Below are positions 17,229-26,619 of a DNA stretch of 64,000 nt, in pieces. Positions within the stretch are counted from its first letter, which is position 1. The number at the start of each line of letters is the position of its first letter. A model generated the notes under the pieces. It did not search any database. It was given only the letters and a program-made list of their open reading frames with translations, and was not told where the DNA came from. The position numbers and the translations under genes were made by a program. This DNA is from Fontibacillus panacisegetis (GTDB lineage: Bacteria > Bacillota > Bacilli > Paenibacillales > Paenibacillaceae), in assembly GCF_900102215.1 (NCBI RefSeq), contig NZ_FNBG01000011.1:62001-126000 (forward strand), given 5' to 3'.

Positions 17229-18740
17229 ATGCCCCGGGAAAATATTACCCCGAAACAGAATGAACAGACCGAAAGGGAGAACCGCGAGTCAGCAAAAGCA
17301 TCAGCTATACGTCTGATTGTGCTGGCGGGTGGCGCCGGCAATATATCAGAAGCTATTCACTGCACAACCCGGCTTCGCCTTAGACTCCGGGACAGCTCCC
17401 TGGTGGATGAAGCCGGCCTGTCTGGCTTGCCGGAGGTTCAGGGTATATTCTTCCAGCCCGAACAGCTGCAAATCATACTCGGACCGGCCTACGTCTTCAA
17501 GGTTCACCGGCAGGTTGTCCGTATCCTTCAAGACAGTGGGCCTGTCCAGCAGCAGGAAGTGGAACTCCCGCCGATACCGTCATTGGAACAACCAAGTCAA
17601 AATTACACCGCCGGTTCCGTTAGGACGCCTTTTTCTTTGTTGAGAAAGGCTGTAGATACGCTCAGCTTCTTCTCCGATATTGTAGTGCCCATGATTCCGC
17701 TTTTTGTAGGCGTCGGCCTCCTGCTCGGTTTGCTCGGTATGATAGAGGTCTTCGGGTGGGCACCGCAGGATAGTATCTGGTTCAGGACCTTGTCATTGCT
17801 GACCCGATCGGCATTTCAGCTGATGGCCGTGATGTTCGGCTACCACACCGCCAAGCGGTTTGGAGGGACCCCACCGCTCGGGGCTGCAATCGGCATTATC
17901 ATGACCCAACCCGATCTGCTACGGGTTACCGGATTCGGAGGAACGCAGGTAAGCTCGGCTGATCTATTGCTCGCACCACAGTTCGGGTATCAAGGTGTAG
18001 TGATTCCTACAATTCTTGCCGTATTGCTGATGACTCTAACCGAGAAGGGGCTTCGCCGGATTCTCCCGTCGTCGACTTCAGTGATGCTAATCCCCTTCCT
18101 AAGCCTTGCCACTGGAGGGACCTTTGCTATCCTGATCATTGGACCGCTCACTTCTCAGCTTGGCGGCGCTCTAAGCAGCATGCTGGAACTTGCGTTCAGA
18201 CAAGGCGGTACCGTTTTCGGGCTGCTGCTTGGCGGAATCTACAGCGCAATCGTCGTGAGCGGGCTGCACCATGGGATTCAGGCTGTTGAAATCGGACTGA
18301 TTACCAATCCGGATATCAGCGTCAATTTCCTGCTCCCTATCTGGTCTATGGCCAATATCGCACAAGGTGCAGCCGGACTGGCCGTGTATGCCAGAACCCG
18401 GGACAAGGCATTGCGGAAAATAGCGTTGCCCGCCTCGATCACTGCCTTTTTCGGGATCACCGAACCGGTTACCTTTGGAGTTAACCTGAAGCTTGGTCGC
18501 CCTTTCTTGGGCGCTGCTGCAGGAGGTGCTGCAGGAGGCGCTTATGTAGCTTTTCATCAGGTGGCAGCTGATTCATTCGGTTTGACCGGAATTCCAATGA
18601 TCGCGTTTATCGTCCAGCTTGGACAGATGAATCTTATCCATTACATGATCGGATTTCTGCTGGCAGCAGTAACAGCTTTTATGGTTACCTGGATTCTTAG
18701 TGTTGACGAGCCGTCTGACTTAAGGAACGAAAGAGCATAG
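17229..18740 (+). CDS. Sucrose-family PTS transporter subunit EIIBC (SacP/SacX-like)
   Basis: 503 residues. The IIB domain (about 24-110) has the phosphocysteine at C45 in EAIHCTTRLRLRL. The IIC domain (about 140-495) has ten or so membrane segments, including VVPMIPLFVGVGLLLGLLGM and the conserved FGITEPVTFGVNLKLGRPF. No IIA domain is fused, as in SacP and SacX of Bacillus. ATG at 17229 is five bases after GGGAGGAG. It precedes the antiterminator gene by nine bases. By analogy with SacX-SacY it may transport sucrose, act mainly as the sensor that controls the antiterminator, or both. Confidence 0.85.
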   Translation: MPRENITPKQNEQTERENRESAKASAIRLIVLAGGAGNISEAIHCTTRLRLRLRDSSLVDEAGLSGLPEVQGIFFQPEQLQIILGPAYVFKVHRQVVRILQDSGPVQQQEVELPPIPSLEQPSQNYTAGSVRTPFSLLRKAVDTLSFFSDIVVPMIPLFVGVGLLLGLLGMIEVFGWAPQDSIWFRTLSLLTRSAFQLMAVMFGYHTAKRFGGTPPLGAAIGIIMTQPDLLRVTGFGGTQVSSADLLLAPQFGYQGVVIPTILAVLLMTLTEKGLRRILPSSTSVMLIPFLSLATGGTFAILIIGPLTSQLGGALSSMLELAFRQGGTVFGLLLGGIYSAIVVSGLHHGIQAVEIGLITNPDISVNFLLPIWSMANIAQGAAGLAVYARTRDKALRKIALPASITAFFGITEPVTFGVNLKLGRPFLGAAAGGAAGGAYVAFHQVAADSFGLTGIPMIAFIVQLGQMNLIHYMIGFLLAAVTAFMVTWILSVDEPSDLRNERA

Positions 18741-18749
18741 GAGAACAAC

Positions 18750-19601
18750 ATGAAAATCAAAAAAATTCTGAACAACAATGCGGTTGTGGTGAACGACCTT
18801 GGAGAGGAAAAGATTGTCATGGGCTCCGGGATTGCTTTTCAAAAACGGAAAAACGATATTATTGATCCATCCCTGATCGAGAAAGTGTTCATTATGGACG
18901 ACCCGGAGCAATACGGCCATTTGCAGGAGATGCTGCGAACATTACCTGAAGAGGAGATTGCGGCATCAGAGCTAATTATTTCATTCGCGGAGCATGAGCT
19001 GGAAGTGACGTTTAATGAGCGTGTCCATATTGCACTGACGGATCATCTCTCCTTTGCTTTGGATCGGATTAACAAGGGGACGATGATCCAGAACACGCTG
19101 CTGGATGAAATTCGCATTTTATATCCGAGAGAGTTCCAGATTGGACTTCATGCCAAGAGCATCATTCGCAAAGCATTGCAGGTCGATATCCCCGAAGATG
19201 AGGTGGGATACATCGCCATGCATATCCATACCGCCTGGAAAAACGCTGGTGCTCGCGGGACTGCCGCCGAAATAGCGGCAATGCTGCGGGATATGGCCGA
19301 AGCTGTGGAGCGAGCCGCTGGCATTATTCTGGAACGAGGTTCTGCCAACTATGAGCGTCTGGTCACCCAGCTTGAAAATATTCTGCGGTCCGACGAAACC
19401 GGCAAGCTGCTTAGCGAGCTGAATCCGGAAATTGTACGAATTGCAAAGGAGCGCTATTCCCAGGAGTACGCCCAAGCCAAAGAGGTTGGGGAGCAGGTGG
19501 AAGAAGATTATGACTATGTGCTCATCGACAGCCAGCTGGTATTTATCGCCATGGAAATCAACCGGATCAGCATCCGGTCGAAGGATGGTAATATATTGTA
19601 A
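18750..19601 (+). CDS. BglG/SacY-family transcriptional antiterminator with unusual PRD2
   Basis: 283 residues. Residues 1-55 are the CAT RNA-binding domain (KIKKILNNNAVVV, GEEKIVMGSGIAFQKRKND). PRD1 (about 65-170) keeps both histidines, H99 in LTDHLSFAL and H158 in IAMHIHTAW. PRD2 (about 172-283) lacks them: Q207 in ERLVTQLENIL and E269 in FIAMEINRI occupy the positions of H207 and H269 of SacY/LicT. PRD1 should thus be inhibited by the PTS permease, while HPr-dependent activation through PRD2 appears impossible. AGGAG precedes the ATG. The targets should be the RATs at 17062 and 19745. Confidence 0.88.
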   Translation: MKIKKILNNNAVVVNDLGEEKIVMGSGIAFQKRKNDIIDPSLIEKVFIMDDPEQYGHLQEMLRTLPEEEIAASELIISFAEHELEVTFNERVHIALTDHLSFALDRINKGTMIQNTLLDEIRILYPREFQIGLHAKSIIRKALQVDIPEDEVGYIAMHIHTAWKNAGARGTAAEIAAMLRDMAEAVERAAGIILERGSANYERLVTQLENILRSDETGKLLSELNPEIVRIAKERYSQEYAQAKEVGEQVEEDYDYVLIDSQLVFIAMEINRISIRSKDGNIL

Positions 19602-19744
19602 CCGAACATTCCGGGTCCATAGACCCTTGATAATGCTATGAACTAATGAAAAACGTCTCTTTCATCCTAAAAAAACAGGAATTTCAGTCTATAGCAATTA
19701 TCCGTCATTAAATATTAGAATTAACGCGATAGCAAAATATAGTC

Positions 19745-19839
19745 GGGATTGTTACTGTTAAGCAGGCAAGACCTAAAAATCCATTTGGGAATCGATACTT
19801 TTTTATGTGTCTCCCAATGGTATTTTTAGGTCTTTTTTC
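19745..19839 (+). promoter_or_regulatory. RAT antiterminator target and terminator in the levansucrase leader
   Basis: GGGATTGTTACTGTTAAGC followed by AGGCAAGACC (19745-19773) is almost identical to the SacY target in the Bacillus sacB leader. Its end overlaps a terminator: AGACCTAAAAA at 19769 pairs with TATTTTTAGGTCT ending at 19833, followed by a T-run. Without antiterminator the leader ends here; with it, sacB and levB are expressed. Confidence 0.88.
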
Positions 19840-19882
19840 TGTTTAAGAGGACATAGCCGAAACAGAACAGGAGACAGGGAAT

Positions 19883-21340
19883 ATGAAGATCAAAAAGATT
19901 GTAAGACAAACAGCAGCAGTAACCTTTGCAGCAGCATTACTTGCAGGTGGAGGGGCTTCAGCTTTTGCAAAAGGTAGCGACAATAAAGACTACAAAGACA
20001 GCTACGGCTTCTCCCATATTACCCGTACTGACATGCTGAAAATACCGCAGCAACAACTGAGCAAGCAATTTCAAGTGCCCCCATTCAATGCTTCCACAAT
20101 CAAAAACATCTCTTCTGCACAGGGTGCAGACCAGTGGGGCAACCCGATCGACCTTGATGTCTGGGACAGCTGGCCACTCCAAAACGCTGATGGAACGGTT
20201 GCTGAGTACAACGGGTACCATATCGTTTTTGCTTTGGCAGGAGATCCGAAAAGAGGATGGGACACATTCATTTACATGTTCTATCAAAAGGTGGGCGACA
20301 CCTCGCTGGATAGCTGGAAAAATGCCGGCAGAGTATTTAAGGACAGCGATAAATATGTTCCAAATGATCCGATTCTGAACAATCAGGCAGAAGAATGGTC
20401 CGGTTCTGCAACCTTGACGAAGGATGGCAAAGTCCGCTTGTTCTATACCAACCGCCAAGGCTGGGATCCGGCGAACGGATTTTTTGGCAAGCAAACCTTG
20501 ACGACCGCTCAGGTGAATGTATCGAAGCCGGATGCGGATACACTGAAGGTGGATGGTGTGGAAGATCTCAAATCGATCTTTGACGGAGACGGAAAGACCT
20601 ATCAGAATGTGGATCAAGCCTTCGGTGGAGACGATTATGCGGATAACCATACATTAAGAGATCCTCACTACGTTGAAGATAACGGTCATAAATACCTTGT
20701 TTTCGAATCCAATACCGGAACGGAAACGGGTTACCAGGGAGAAGTATCGTTGTATAACAGAACTTACTACGAAGGAAACAAACCCTTCTTCGAAGCTGAA
20801 AAAAATAAATTGTTGTTCGGTCCCAAAAAATCTCTGGCGACATTAGCGAACGGCTCACTGGGTATTATTGAGTTGAATGATGATTACACACTGAAAAAGG
20901 TTATGAAGCCGCTCATCGCCTCCAATACCGTAACGGATGAAATTGAACGCGCGAACGTCTTTAAAATGAATAACAAATGGTATTTGTTCACGGACTCCCG
21001 AGGCGCCAAAATGACTATTGATGGAATTGGCGACAACGATGTATACATGCTGGGCTATGTATCAAGTTCATTGACAGGTCCTTACAAGCCACTGAACGAC
21101 AGCGGACTTGTTCTGCACATGGACCTTGATCCGAATGATCTTACCTGGACTTACTCTCACTTCGCAATCCCGCAAGCGAAAGGAAATAATGTAGTCATCA
21201 CCAGTTATATGACTAACCGGGGCTTGTATGCTGACCAGCATTCCACCTTCGCGCCAAGCTTCCTGGTGAACATCAACGGCTCGAAAACCTCGGTTGTCCA
21301 AGACGGCATCCTTGAACAAGGACAATTGACGGTGAACTGA
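19883..21340 (+). CDS. sacB: Levansucrase (GH68), secreted
   Basis: 485 residues, within the usual size. The signal peptide is about residues 1-29 (AAVTFAAALLAGGGASAFA then K). It converts sucrose to levan and glucose outside the cell. Catalytic residues, by alignment with known GH68 motifs, are the nucleophile D95 in LDVWDSWP, the stabiliser D260 in HTLRDPHY and the acid/base E355 in TDEIERANVF. A GGAGACAGGG site precedes the ATG. Expression depends on the RAT at 19745. The levan hydrolase starts four bases after its stop, so the two form an operon as in Bacillus sacB-levB. Confidence 0.95.
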   Translation: MKIKKIVRQTAAVTFAAALLAGGGASAFAKGSDNKDYKDSYGFSHITRTDMLKIPQQQLSKQFQVPPFNASTIKNISSAQGADQWGNPIDLDVWDSWPLQNADGTVAEYNGYHIVFALAGDPKRGWDTFIYMFYQKVGDTSLDSWKNAGRVFKDSDKYVPNDPILNNQAEEWSGSATLTKDGKVRLFYTNRQGWDPANGFFGKQTLTTAQVNVSKPDADTLKVDGVEDLKSIFDGDGKTYQNVDQAFGGDDYADNHTLRDPHYVEDNGHKYLVFESNTGTETGYQGEVSLYNRTYYEGNKPFFEAEKNKLLFGPKKSLATLANGSLGIIELNDDYTLKKVMKPLIASNTVTDEIERANVFKMNNKWYLFTDSRGAKMTIDGIGDNDVYMLGYVSSSLTGPYKPLNDSGLVLHMDLDPNDLTWTYSHFAIPQAKGNNVVITSYMTNRGLYADQHSTFAPSFLVNINGSKTSVVQDGILEQGQLTVN

Positions 21341-21344
21341 TCCC

Positions 21345-22907
21345 TTGAACAAAGATAAGCGTGCTTTTAAGCGCCACTCTCTGATCTGTCACATTTGCTT
21401 GGCCTTTATACTCACTATTGGAATAGCGGCTAATTATTCCGGAAGTAACGCGACACCGGAGGAATCCTCCTCTTCCCAACCACATCAGACCTATCGGGCC
21501 AATTATCATTTTACAACACCCGACAAATGGAAAAATGATCCGCAAAGGCCGGTCTATCTCGATGGAGTATACCACTACTATTATCTGTATAATCGAGACT
21601 ATCCCACCGGGAACGGCACCGAATGGCGGCATGCGACCTCCACAGATCTGGTTCACTGGAAAGACGAGGGGATCGCGATCCCCAAGTATACCAATCCAAA
21701 TGGCGATCCCTGGTCAGGGTCGGTCGTTGTAGATGAGGCAGGTACGGCTGGATTTGGAAAAGGGGCTCTCATCGCGATTGTAACGGAGCCGTCCGCTGAT
21801 GGCGGACAGCAGGAGCAATATTTATGGTATAGTACCGACCATGGATACACATTTAGCGCTTACGGTAATGCCCCCGTTCTGCAGAACCCGGGAACAACCG
21901 ATTTTAGAGATCCCAAAATCATACGGGATGACTTGTCCAGCAAATGGGTCATGGTCTTGGCTGAAGGCACAAAAGTAGGCTTTTATGAGTCTAGGGATCT
22001 GAAAACCTGGCACTATGCCAGCAGCTTCGCAACGGATAAAATCGGAATTGTAGAATGTCCTGATCTTTACCTGATGCAAGCGGAAGACGGGATCTATAAA
22101 TGGGTGCTTGGCGTCAGCGCCAATGGCACCGCATCCGGTAAACCTAACACCTATGCCTATTGGATAGGAGCCTTTGACGGCAAGACATTTTCCGCCGATC
22201 AGAAGAAACCGCAGTGGCTGGATTACGGTTATGACTGGTACGGCGCCGTAACCTTTGAAGATGGTACAAGCAGCGACAAAGCACATCACCGTTATGCTTT
22301 AGCCTGGATGAATAATTGGGAGTATCCCCATAATACACCCACGCTGCGGGAAGGGTTCAACGGAATGGACTCGATTGTTCGCCGAATTGAGCTGAAACAG
22401 GCGGGCGAGGGTAGCTACCAGCTTGTTTCGGAACCGCTGGAGGCCTTAAGTCAAGCATCAAATGCTGCTGCCGCCTATGGGCCAATCGTTGTGAATGGTT
22501 CCAAAACGCTGCCCTTCACGGGAGATGCATATGAGCTTACCGCCGATATCACTTGGTCAGCACTCAGCAATGTTGGGCTCAGGCTTCGGGAATCAGCCGA
22601 TAAAAGTCGTCATGTGGACATCGGAGTTTATGCAGATGGCGGGTACAGCTATGTCAATCGGGCTTACACAGGGAACCCTGACAAGAGCGGCAAATATTTG
22701 GAGAGCAAGGCTCTCTTCGATGTAAGCAACAAGAAGGTTCACCTGAGGGTTTTTGTCGATAAAACAAGCGTGGAGGTATTTATAGATGAGGGGGACATTG
22801 TTTTTTCCAATGTCGTTTTCCCTGAATTATATGATCAGGGAATTACCCTGTTTTCGGACGGCGGCACAGCGGTTTTTAGTAATATTATGATCAAGCCGTT
22901 CAAATAA
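21345..22907 (+). CDS. levB: GH32 levan/fructan hydrolase, secreted (LevB-like)
   Basis: 520 residues; TTG start at 21345 with only a modest site (GGTGA) in the end of sacB, which suggests translational coupling. A signal segment ICHICLAFILTIGIAANYSG is followed by a Ser-rich linker. The GH32 residues are D65 in KWKNDPQRP, D189 in DFRDPKI and E237 in VECPDLY, so the enzyme should be active. A C-terminal beta-sandwich (about 380-520) ends DEGDIVFSNVVFPE. It should hydrolyse levan made by the preceding enzyme to fructose or short oligosaccharides; endo or exo action cannot be told. Confidence 0.9.
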   Translation: MNKDKRAFKRHSLICHICLAFILTIGIAANYSGSNATPEESSSSQPHQTYRANYHFTTPDKWKNDPQRPVYLDGVYHYYYLYNRDYPTGNGTEWRHATSTDLVHWKDEGIAIPKYTNPNGDPWSGSVVVDEAGTAGFGKGALIAIVTEPSADGGQQEQYLWYSTDHGYTFSAYGNAPVLQNPGTTDFRDPKIIRDDLSSKWVMVLAEGTKVGFYESRDLKTWHYASSFATDKIGIVECPDLYLMQAEDGIYKWVLGVSANGTASGKPNTYAYWIGAFDGKTFSADQKKPQWLDYGYDWYGAVTFEDGTSSDKAHHRYALAWMNNWEYPHNTPTLREGFNGMDSIVRRIELKQAGEGSYQLVSEPLEALSQASNAAAAYGPIVVNGSKTLPFTGDAYELTADITWSALSNVGLRLRESADKSRHVDIGVYADGGYSYVNRAYTGNPDKSGKYLESKALFDVSNKKVHLRVFVDKTSVEVFIDEGDIVFSNVVFPELYDQGITLFSDGGTAVFSNIMIKPFK

Positions 22908-22921
22908 ATTTCCTTGCCATT

Positions 22922-22957
22922 CACCCGATTCCACATCAATTTGGAATCGGGTGTTTT
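22922..22957 (+). terminator. Rho-independent terminator of sacB-levB
   Basis: Perfect 12-bp arms CACCCGATTCCA / TGGAATCGGGTG separated by eight bases and followed by TTTTCT. Confidence 0.88.
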
Positions 22958-23010
22958 CTGCGGCTCATCTTTAATTCTACTCCCTGCTTTACCAGCACTT
23001 ATGATACGGT

Positions 23011-23349
23011 TCACCGTATCATAAATAGGGCGAATATCAAAGAATCCCTTTGGGAGCCAGACTTTTGGCGAAGCCCCGTTTTTTTCAGAGCTTTCCCGTG
23101 TGAAAAGAAGAAGATCGCTCCTCATCCAGCCCTCTTGGCCAGGATATTGGCGACCTTCTTTATATTTTGGCAGGAAGCGGTCATCAATGTTTGTTGCTCC
23201 ACCTTTTGGCGTCCGCGGAAACGACAATAGCGAAGCCCGTGGAGTTCTTTGGCAGCCTCTATGGTCTGGCACCTCATTCGGTACAGGTACTTGCCGGATT
23301 TACTTCTGCCGCCCGCCATAACCCCATTCCTTGCTCTTGTGCTAAACAT
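23011..23349 (-). mobile_element. IS1182-type transposase remnant (C-terminal end, frameshifted)
   Basis: The minus strand from 23349 reads [35 protein letters not shown], then [22 protein letters not shown] (both shown broken here). This is the C-terminal block of IS1182-family transposases. A stop after AKRAG is followed in another frame by FFFSHGKALKKTGLRQKSGS and a last stop at 23011, the usual tail of these proteins; one frameshift separates them. The first 300 or more residues are missing. At 23001-23022 lies a perfect hairpin, ATGATACGGT / ACCGTATCAT, which may be the old transposase terminator or an end structure. The element is dead. Confidence 0.7.
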
Positions 23350-23400
23350 GCCTTGTTAACACTTTCGTTTTGTTCTGCGACTTAGTGCATTCCTCTCGAG

Positions 23401-25890
23401 TTAATCAACCGCATCAATGGATTCCACGATACTGCTGCTCCTGGCGATCTGACGCAGCGGGAGGCATGTGGCCACTATACATGCGATGACAGAGGCAAGC
23501 GCCGCTATCGAAACGGACTCGATGGGGAACGCCGAGAACGCCAGTTGGTCCGTTGCGACCGCCTGGACAAAGATGGTGCATACATACCCGGCCACGCCGC
23601 CGACTGCAGCCGCAATGATGCCGTAATAAGCACCCTCCCAAAGGAATGTCCGGTACAGGCTCGCCCTACTCATCCCAATGGCTCGCTGCATCCCGATTTC
23701 ACCTTTGCGCGTATGAATGTTGGTATACGTCGTGTTCACGATGTTGAGTAGCCCGATCCCTCCAATGAATACAATCAATCCCCATGCCAGCAGCTTGATT
23801 TGCTGATAGCTTTCCTCCAGCTGCTTGTCCGTATGGCGATAGGAAATGATTCGGCTGTCGGCGATTTGGTCGGAGGCTGACTCCAGATATTGCTCGAACG
23901 CTTGGACATCCGCCCCTTCGGTAAGCTTCGGGTACACTTCCGTGTATGAACTTCCTCCGATAATTTCGTCGTAAACCTTATCGTATACGATCACCTGAAC
24001 GCCGTTAATGAACTCGGCATTCGACGATGTTACAGCAGGACTGTTGCCCAGTACATCGAAGGAACGGTCGCCTATGGATAGACGATCCCCCGGTGCGAAA
24101 GAGGTCCCTTCCAAGGTCTTGCCTTCAAACGTCATCGGAATCGTGTTCTTGATCAAGGTGGATTTGCCGTCCAGAAACGATTTTCGTTGCTTCTCGGTCA
24201 TTCCGGGAAACAAGGCGTTCAACCGCTCGGCATCGATTCCGACGATTTGCAATGTTTCGAATGGCTGCTTCAAGATGATATCGGTACGAAGATCCAACTT
24301 GCCCTGCTCGTCTTGACTGTATAACTTATACTTCAGCGTGAATAGTTCCGCCACGTCTTCCCGGTTCCGCAGCTCCTCCATAACGGAAGACGGAATGCCT
24401 ATCTTCTCGCTGGCAAACGCATAATCGCCCAAATGGAGCTTTTCCACGTCTTTCGAAGCATCCAGCAAGCCCGAGAACGATTGCACCGCTACGAAGACCG
24501 TGATGCTCATCACGAGAGAGAGAATCGTAATGACCGTTCGGCCTATGTTTCTTCTCAAGTTAAGTCTTGCGTAGTAAGCTTCAAAATGGCGAATGCGCTT
24601 GGATTTGCGGTTGTTCCGCTTGATTCTGACGGCAGCCGCGGTCATCGCGACGGTCGGAGACACCTTCGCAGCATATCGAGCGGCCGGCATCGCGGCAATG
24701 AGAGCGAATAGCAGCGTAATCGAGGCGCTGACCAGCAGCGGCAGCCATTTCAACCCGCTATTGTGCGATATTAACGAGCTCAACTCCTCCGTGCTTTGGG
24801 CCATGAACAAATCGGGCGAGAACAGGCGAGTGGCCGCATCCGTAATCCCGCCCGCAAACAGCACGCCCAATGCCGCGCCTGCCGGGATGCCAATGCCGCA
24901 CAGCAGCAGAAGCTGCTCCGTCACCAACAGATAGAGCTGTCCCCGCTTCGCACCGGTCGCCCGCAAGGTGCCGTATTCCCGGATGCGTTTGCTTACTGCG
25001 ATCCTAAGAATATTGTAGATGACCAATCCGGCAGCGAGCAGCACCAACAAACCGATAATCCCGCTCGTTACGGCCATCATCGAGAAGCCGCCACTCTTGC
25101 CTTCTGGAGAATTATTCTCCTCGTCGAACGGAATGCCAAGCGCGTTCAAATAGAGCCAATTGTATTGGATTTGATATTCTTCTAGCCCCAGCTTGTTGGC
25201 GAGATCGTCCACCGTATGCTGGAAGCCCGACTTATGCGCCGTCCGGAAATCGCTCGAGTAAACCCCATATTTGTCCGGAAGCAGCCGCTTCCCGCTTCCT
25301 TGGCCCGCAATACCGACGACGACACCGGAGCTATAGCCGAGATAGTTGTTCTCCAATATGCCGCTCAAGACAAAATCGCCTTTGTATTCGTAAGCCGTCT
25401 CTTCGTCCCGAAGCAGCGACACGCTTAAATCGAGCGTGATCGGATCGCCGATACCGCCTGGATGACCAAGAAGTTTGAGCGTTTCCTCCGACAACGCGAT
25501 TTCATTCGCGGTCTGGGGAAGCTTGCCCTCCTTCAGTCTAGATATGGCCGGATAGGCGGTCAGCGCATCGCCTTCATATTCCGTAAGCCCCAAGGAGATG
25601 CCACTGTCACGCAAATCTGTGCTGCCAAGAGCCTGTGTATCGCCCGTCCATGAGATCCGCGTGTCGCTAGCTAACAATTGCGTCTGACTCTCGGTAAGAT
25701 TATGGAAAGTAGCGTAACGATAACCGTTCAGCATACCGGCCTGCTGCTCGCGCAGCGATTGAAGGATACCGAGCGACTGACCGACGACGGTCGTCATCAT
25801 CGTAGACATGACGACTGCGATCAAGATCAGCAAGGACGTCAGTTTCTGCCCCTTCAGTTGTTTCCAGGCAAGCGCGTGATAAGATTTCAT
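23401..25890 (-). CDS. FtsX/MacB-type ABC transporter permease, duplicated architecture
   Basis: 829 residues. Each half carries a membrane anchor, a large extracytoplasmic domain and three membrane segments of the FtsX type: TM1 at about 20-40, a first loop of 200 residues, segments at about 275-400, then a second anchor near 455-475, loop, and segments near 690-810. The typical motif RIREYGTLRATGAKRGQLYLL and its second copy RKGEIGMQRAIGMSRASLYR are both present. Its start overlaps the ATPase gene by four bases. Such transporters export lipoproteins or peptides, or remove antimicrobials. The eight-segment layout differs from BceB, which usually has ten. Confidence 0.88.
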   Translation of the reverse strand: MKSYHALAWKQLKGQKLTSLLILIAVVMSTMMTTVVGQSLGILQSLREQQAGMLNGYRYATFHNLTESQTQLLASDTRISWTGDTQALGSTDLRDSGISLGLTEYEGDALTAYPAISRLKEGKLPQTANEIALSEETLKLLGHPGGIGDPITLDLSVSLLRDEETAYEYKGDFVLSGILENNYLGYSSGVVVGIAGQGSGKRLLPDKYGVYSSDFRTAHKSGFQHTVDDLANKLGLEEYQIQYNWLYLNALGIPFDEENNSPEGKSGGFSMMAVTSGIIGLLVLLAAGLVIYNILRIAVSKRIREYGTLRATGAKRGQLYLLVTEQLLLLCGIGIPAGAALGVLFAGGITDAATRLFSPDLFMAQSTEELSSLISHNSGLKWLPLLVSASITLLFALIAAMPAARYAAKVSPTVAMTAAAVRIKRNNRKSKRIRHFEAYYARLNLRRNIGRTVITILSLVMSITVFVAVQSFSGLLDASKDVEKLHLGDYAFASEKIGIPSSVMEELRNREDVAELFTLKYKLYSQDEQGKLDLRTDIILKQPFETLQIVGIDAERLNALFPGMTEKQRKSFLDGKSTLIKNTIPMTFEGKTLEGTSFAPGDRLSIGDRSFDVLGNSPAVTSSNAEFINGVQVIVYDKVYDEIIGGSSYTEVYPKLTEGADVQAFEQYLESASDQIADSRIISYRHTDKQLEESYQQIKLLAWGLIVFIGGIGLLNIVNTTYTNIHTRKGEIGMQRAIGMSRASLYRTFLWEGAYYGIIAAAVGGVAGYVCTIFVQAVATDQLAFSAFPIESVSIAALASVIACIVATCLPLRQIARSSSIVESIDAVD

Positions 25891-26561
25891 CCTGCCTGCA
25901 CCTCCGATAGAGCCCCATCCACGATTACGAATCGTCGGTCCGCCATTTGCGCAATACGGGAGTCATGGGTAATGACGACCAGCGCTTTGCCGAGCTCTTT
26001 CCATATGCTGCTCAACAATGCCATCACTTCGCCGCCGCTCTTGCTATCCAAGTTCCCCGTCGGCTCATCGGCAAATATAATATCTGGCTTGGCAATGAGC
26101 GCCCGGGCGATCGCAACGCGTTGCTGCTGTCCGCCCGACAGCTCGCCGGGCAGATGAGACAGCCGATGGGTGATGCCTAACAGGTCCGTGATATGCTTCA
26201 AATAAGCTTCATCCGGCTGACGCTTGTCCAGCAGCAGGGGCATGATGATATTCTCCTTTGCGGTCAGGACCGGCAACAGGTTAAACTGCTGAAAGATAAA
26301 GCCAATCTTGCGTCGGCGGAATGCGGCAAGCTCCCGGTCTCCTGTCTCATAGATGTTCACTCCGTCAAAGGTGACGGCTCCCGACGTCGGCGTATCCAAT
26401 CCGCTGATGAGATGGAGCAGCGTGCTTTTTCCGCTGCCGGATGGCCCCATAATGGAAATAAAATCGGCTTGCGTGATTTCGAGATTGGCCTTATTCAAGG
26501 CGATAATGCTGTTCTCGCCGCTCCCGTAAGCTTTGGACAGATCTTTCGCTGTAATCAACAT
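25887..26561 (-). CDS. ABC transporter ATP-binding protein (MacB/LolD type)
   Basis: 224 residues, complete. Walker A in SIMGPSGSGKSTLLHLISG (about 36-54), signature LPGELSGGQQQRVAIARAL, Walker B IIFADEPTGNLDS and switch His in LVVITHDSRIAQ are all intact. It overlaps the permease gene (ATGA) and follows the sensor kinase by 58 bp. It pairs with the large permease. Confidence 0.93.
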   Translation of the reverse strand: MLITAKDLSKAYGSGENSIIALNKANLEITQADFISIMGPSGSGKSTLLHLISGLDTPTSGAVTFDGVNIYETGDRELAAFRRRKIGFIFQQFNLLPVLTAKENIIMPLLLDKRQPDEAYLKHITDLLGITHRLSHLPGELSGGQQQRVAIARALIAKPDIIFADEPTGNLDSKSGGEVMALLSSIWKELGKALVVITHDSRIAQMADRRFVIVDGALSEVQAG

Positions 26562-26619
26562 AAAAACACTCTCCCTCTAATCAATAAGGAGAGTGTAATC
26601 TTCAAATCTCAAGATTCGC

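Noticed and set aside
20088..22725. Frames opposite or out of phase with sacB and levB
   Set aside because: Both enzymes have complete catalytic motifs in their own frame; the others carry no motif.
24433..25653. Several long plus-strand frames within the MacB-like permease
   Set aside because: They are antisense shadows of the G+C-rich permease, without ribosome sites or domain content.
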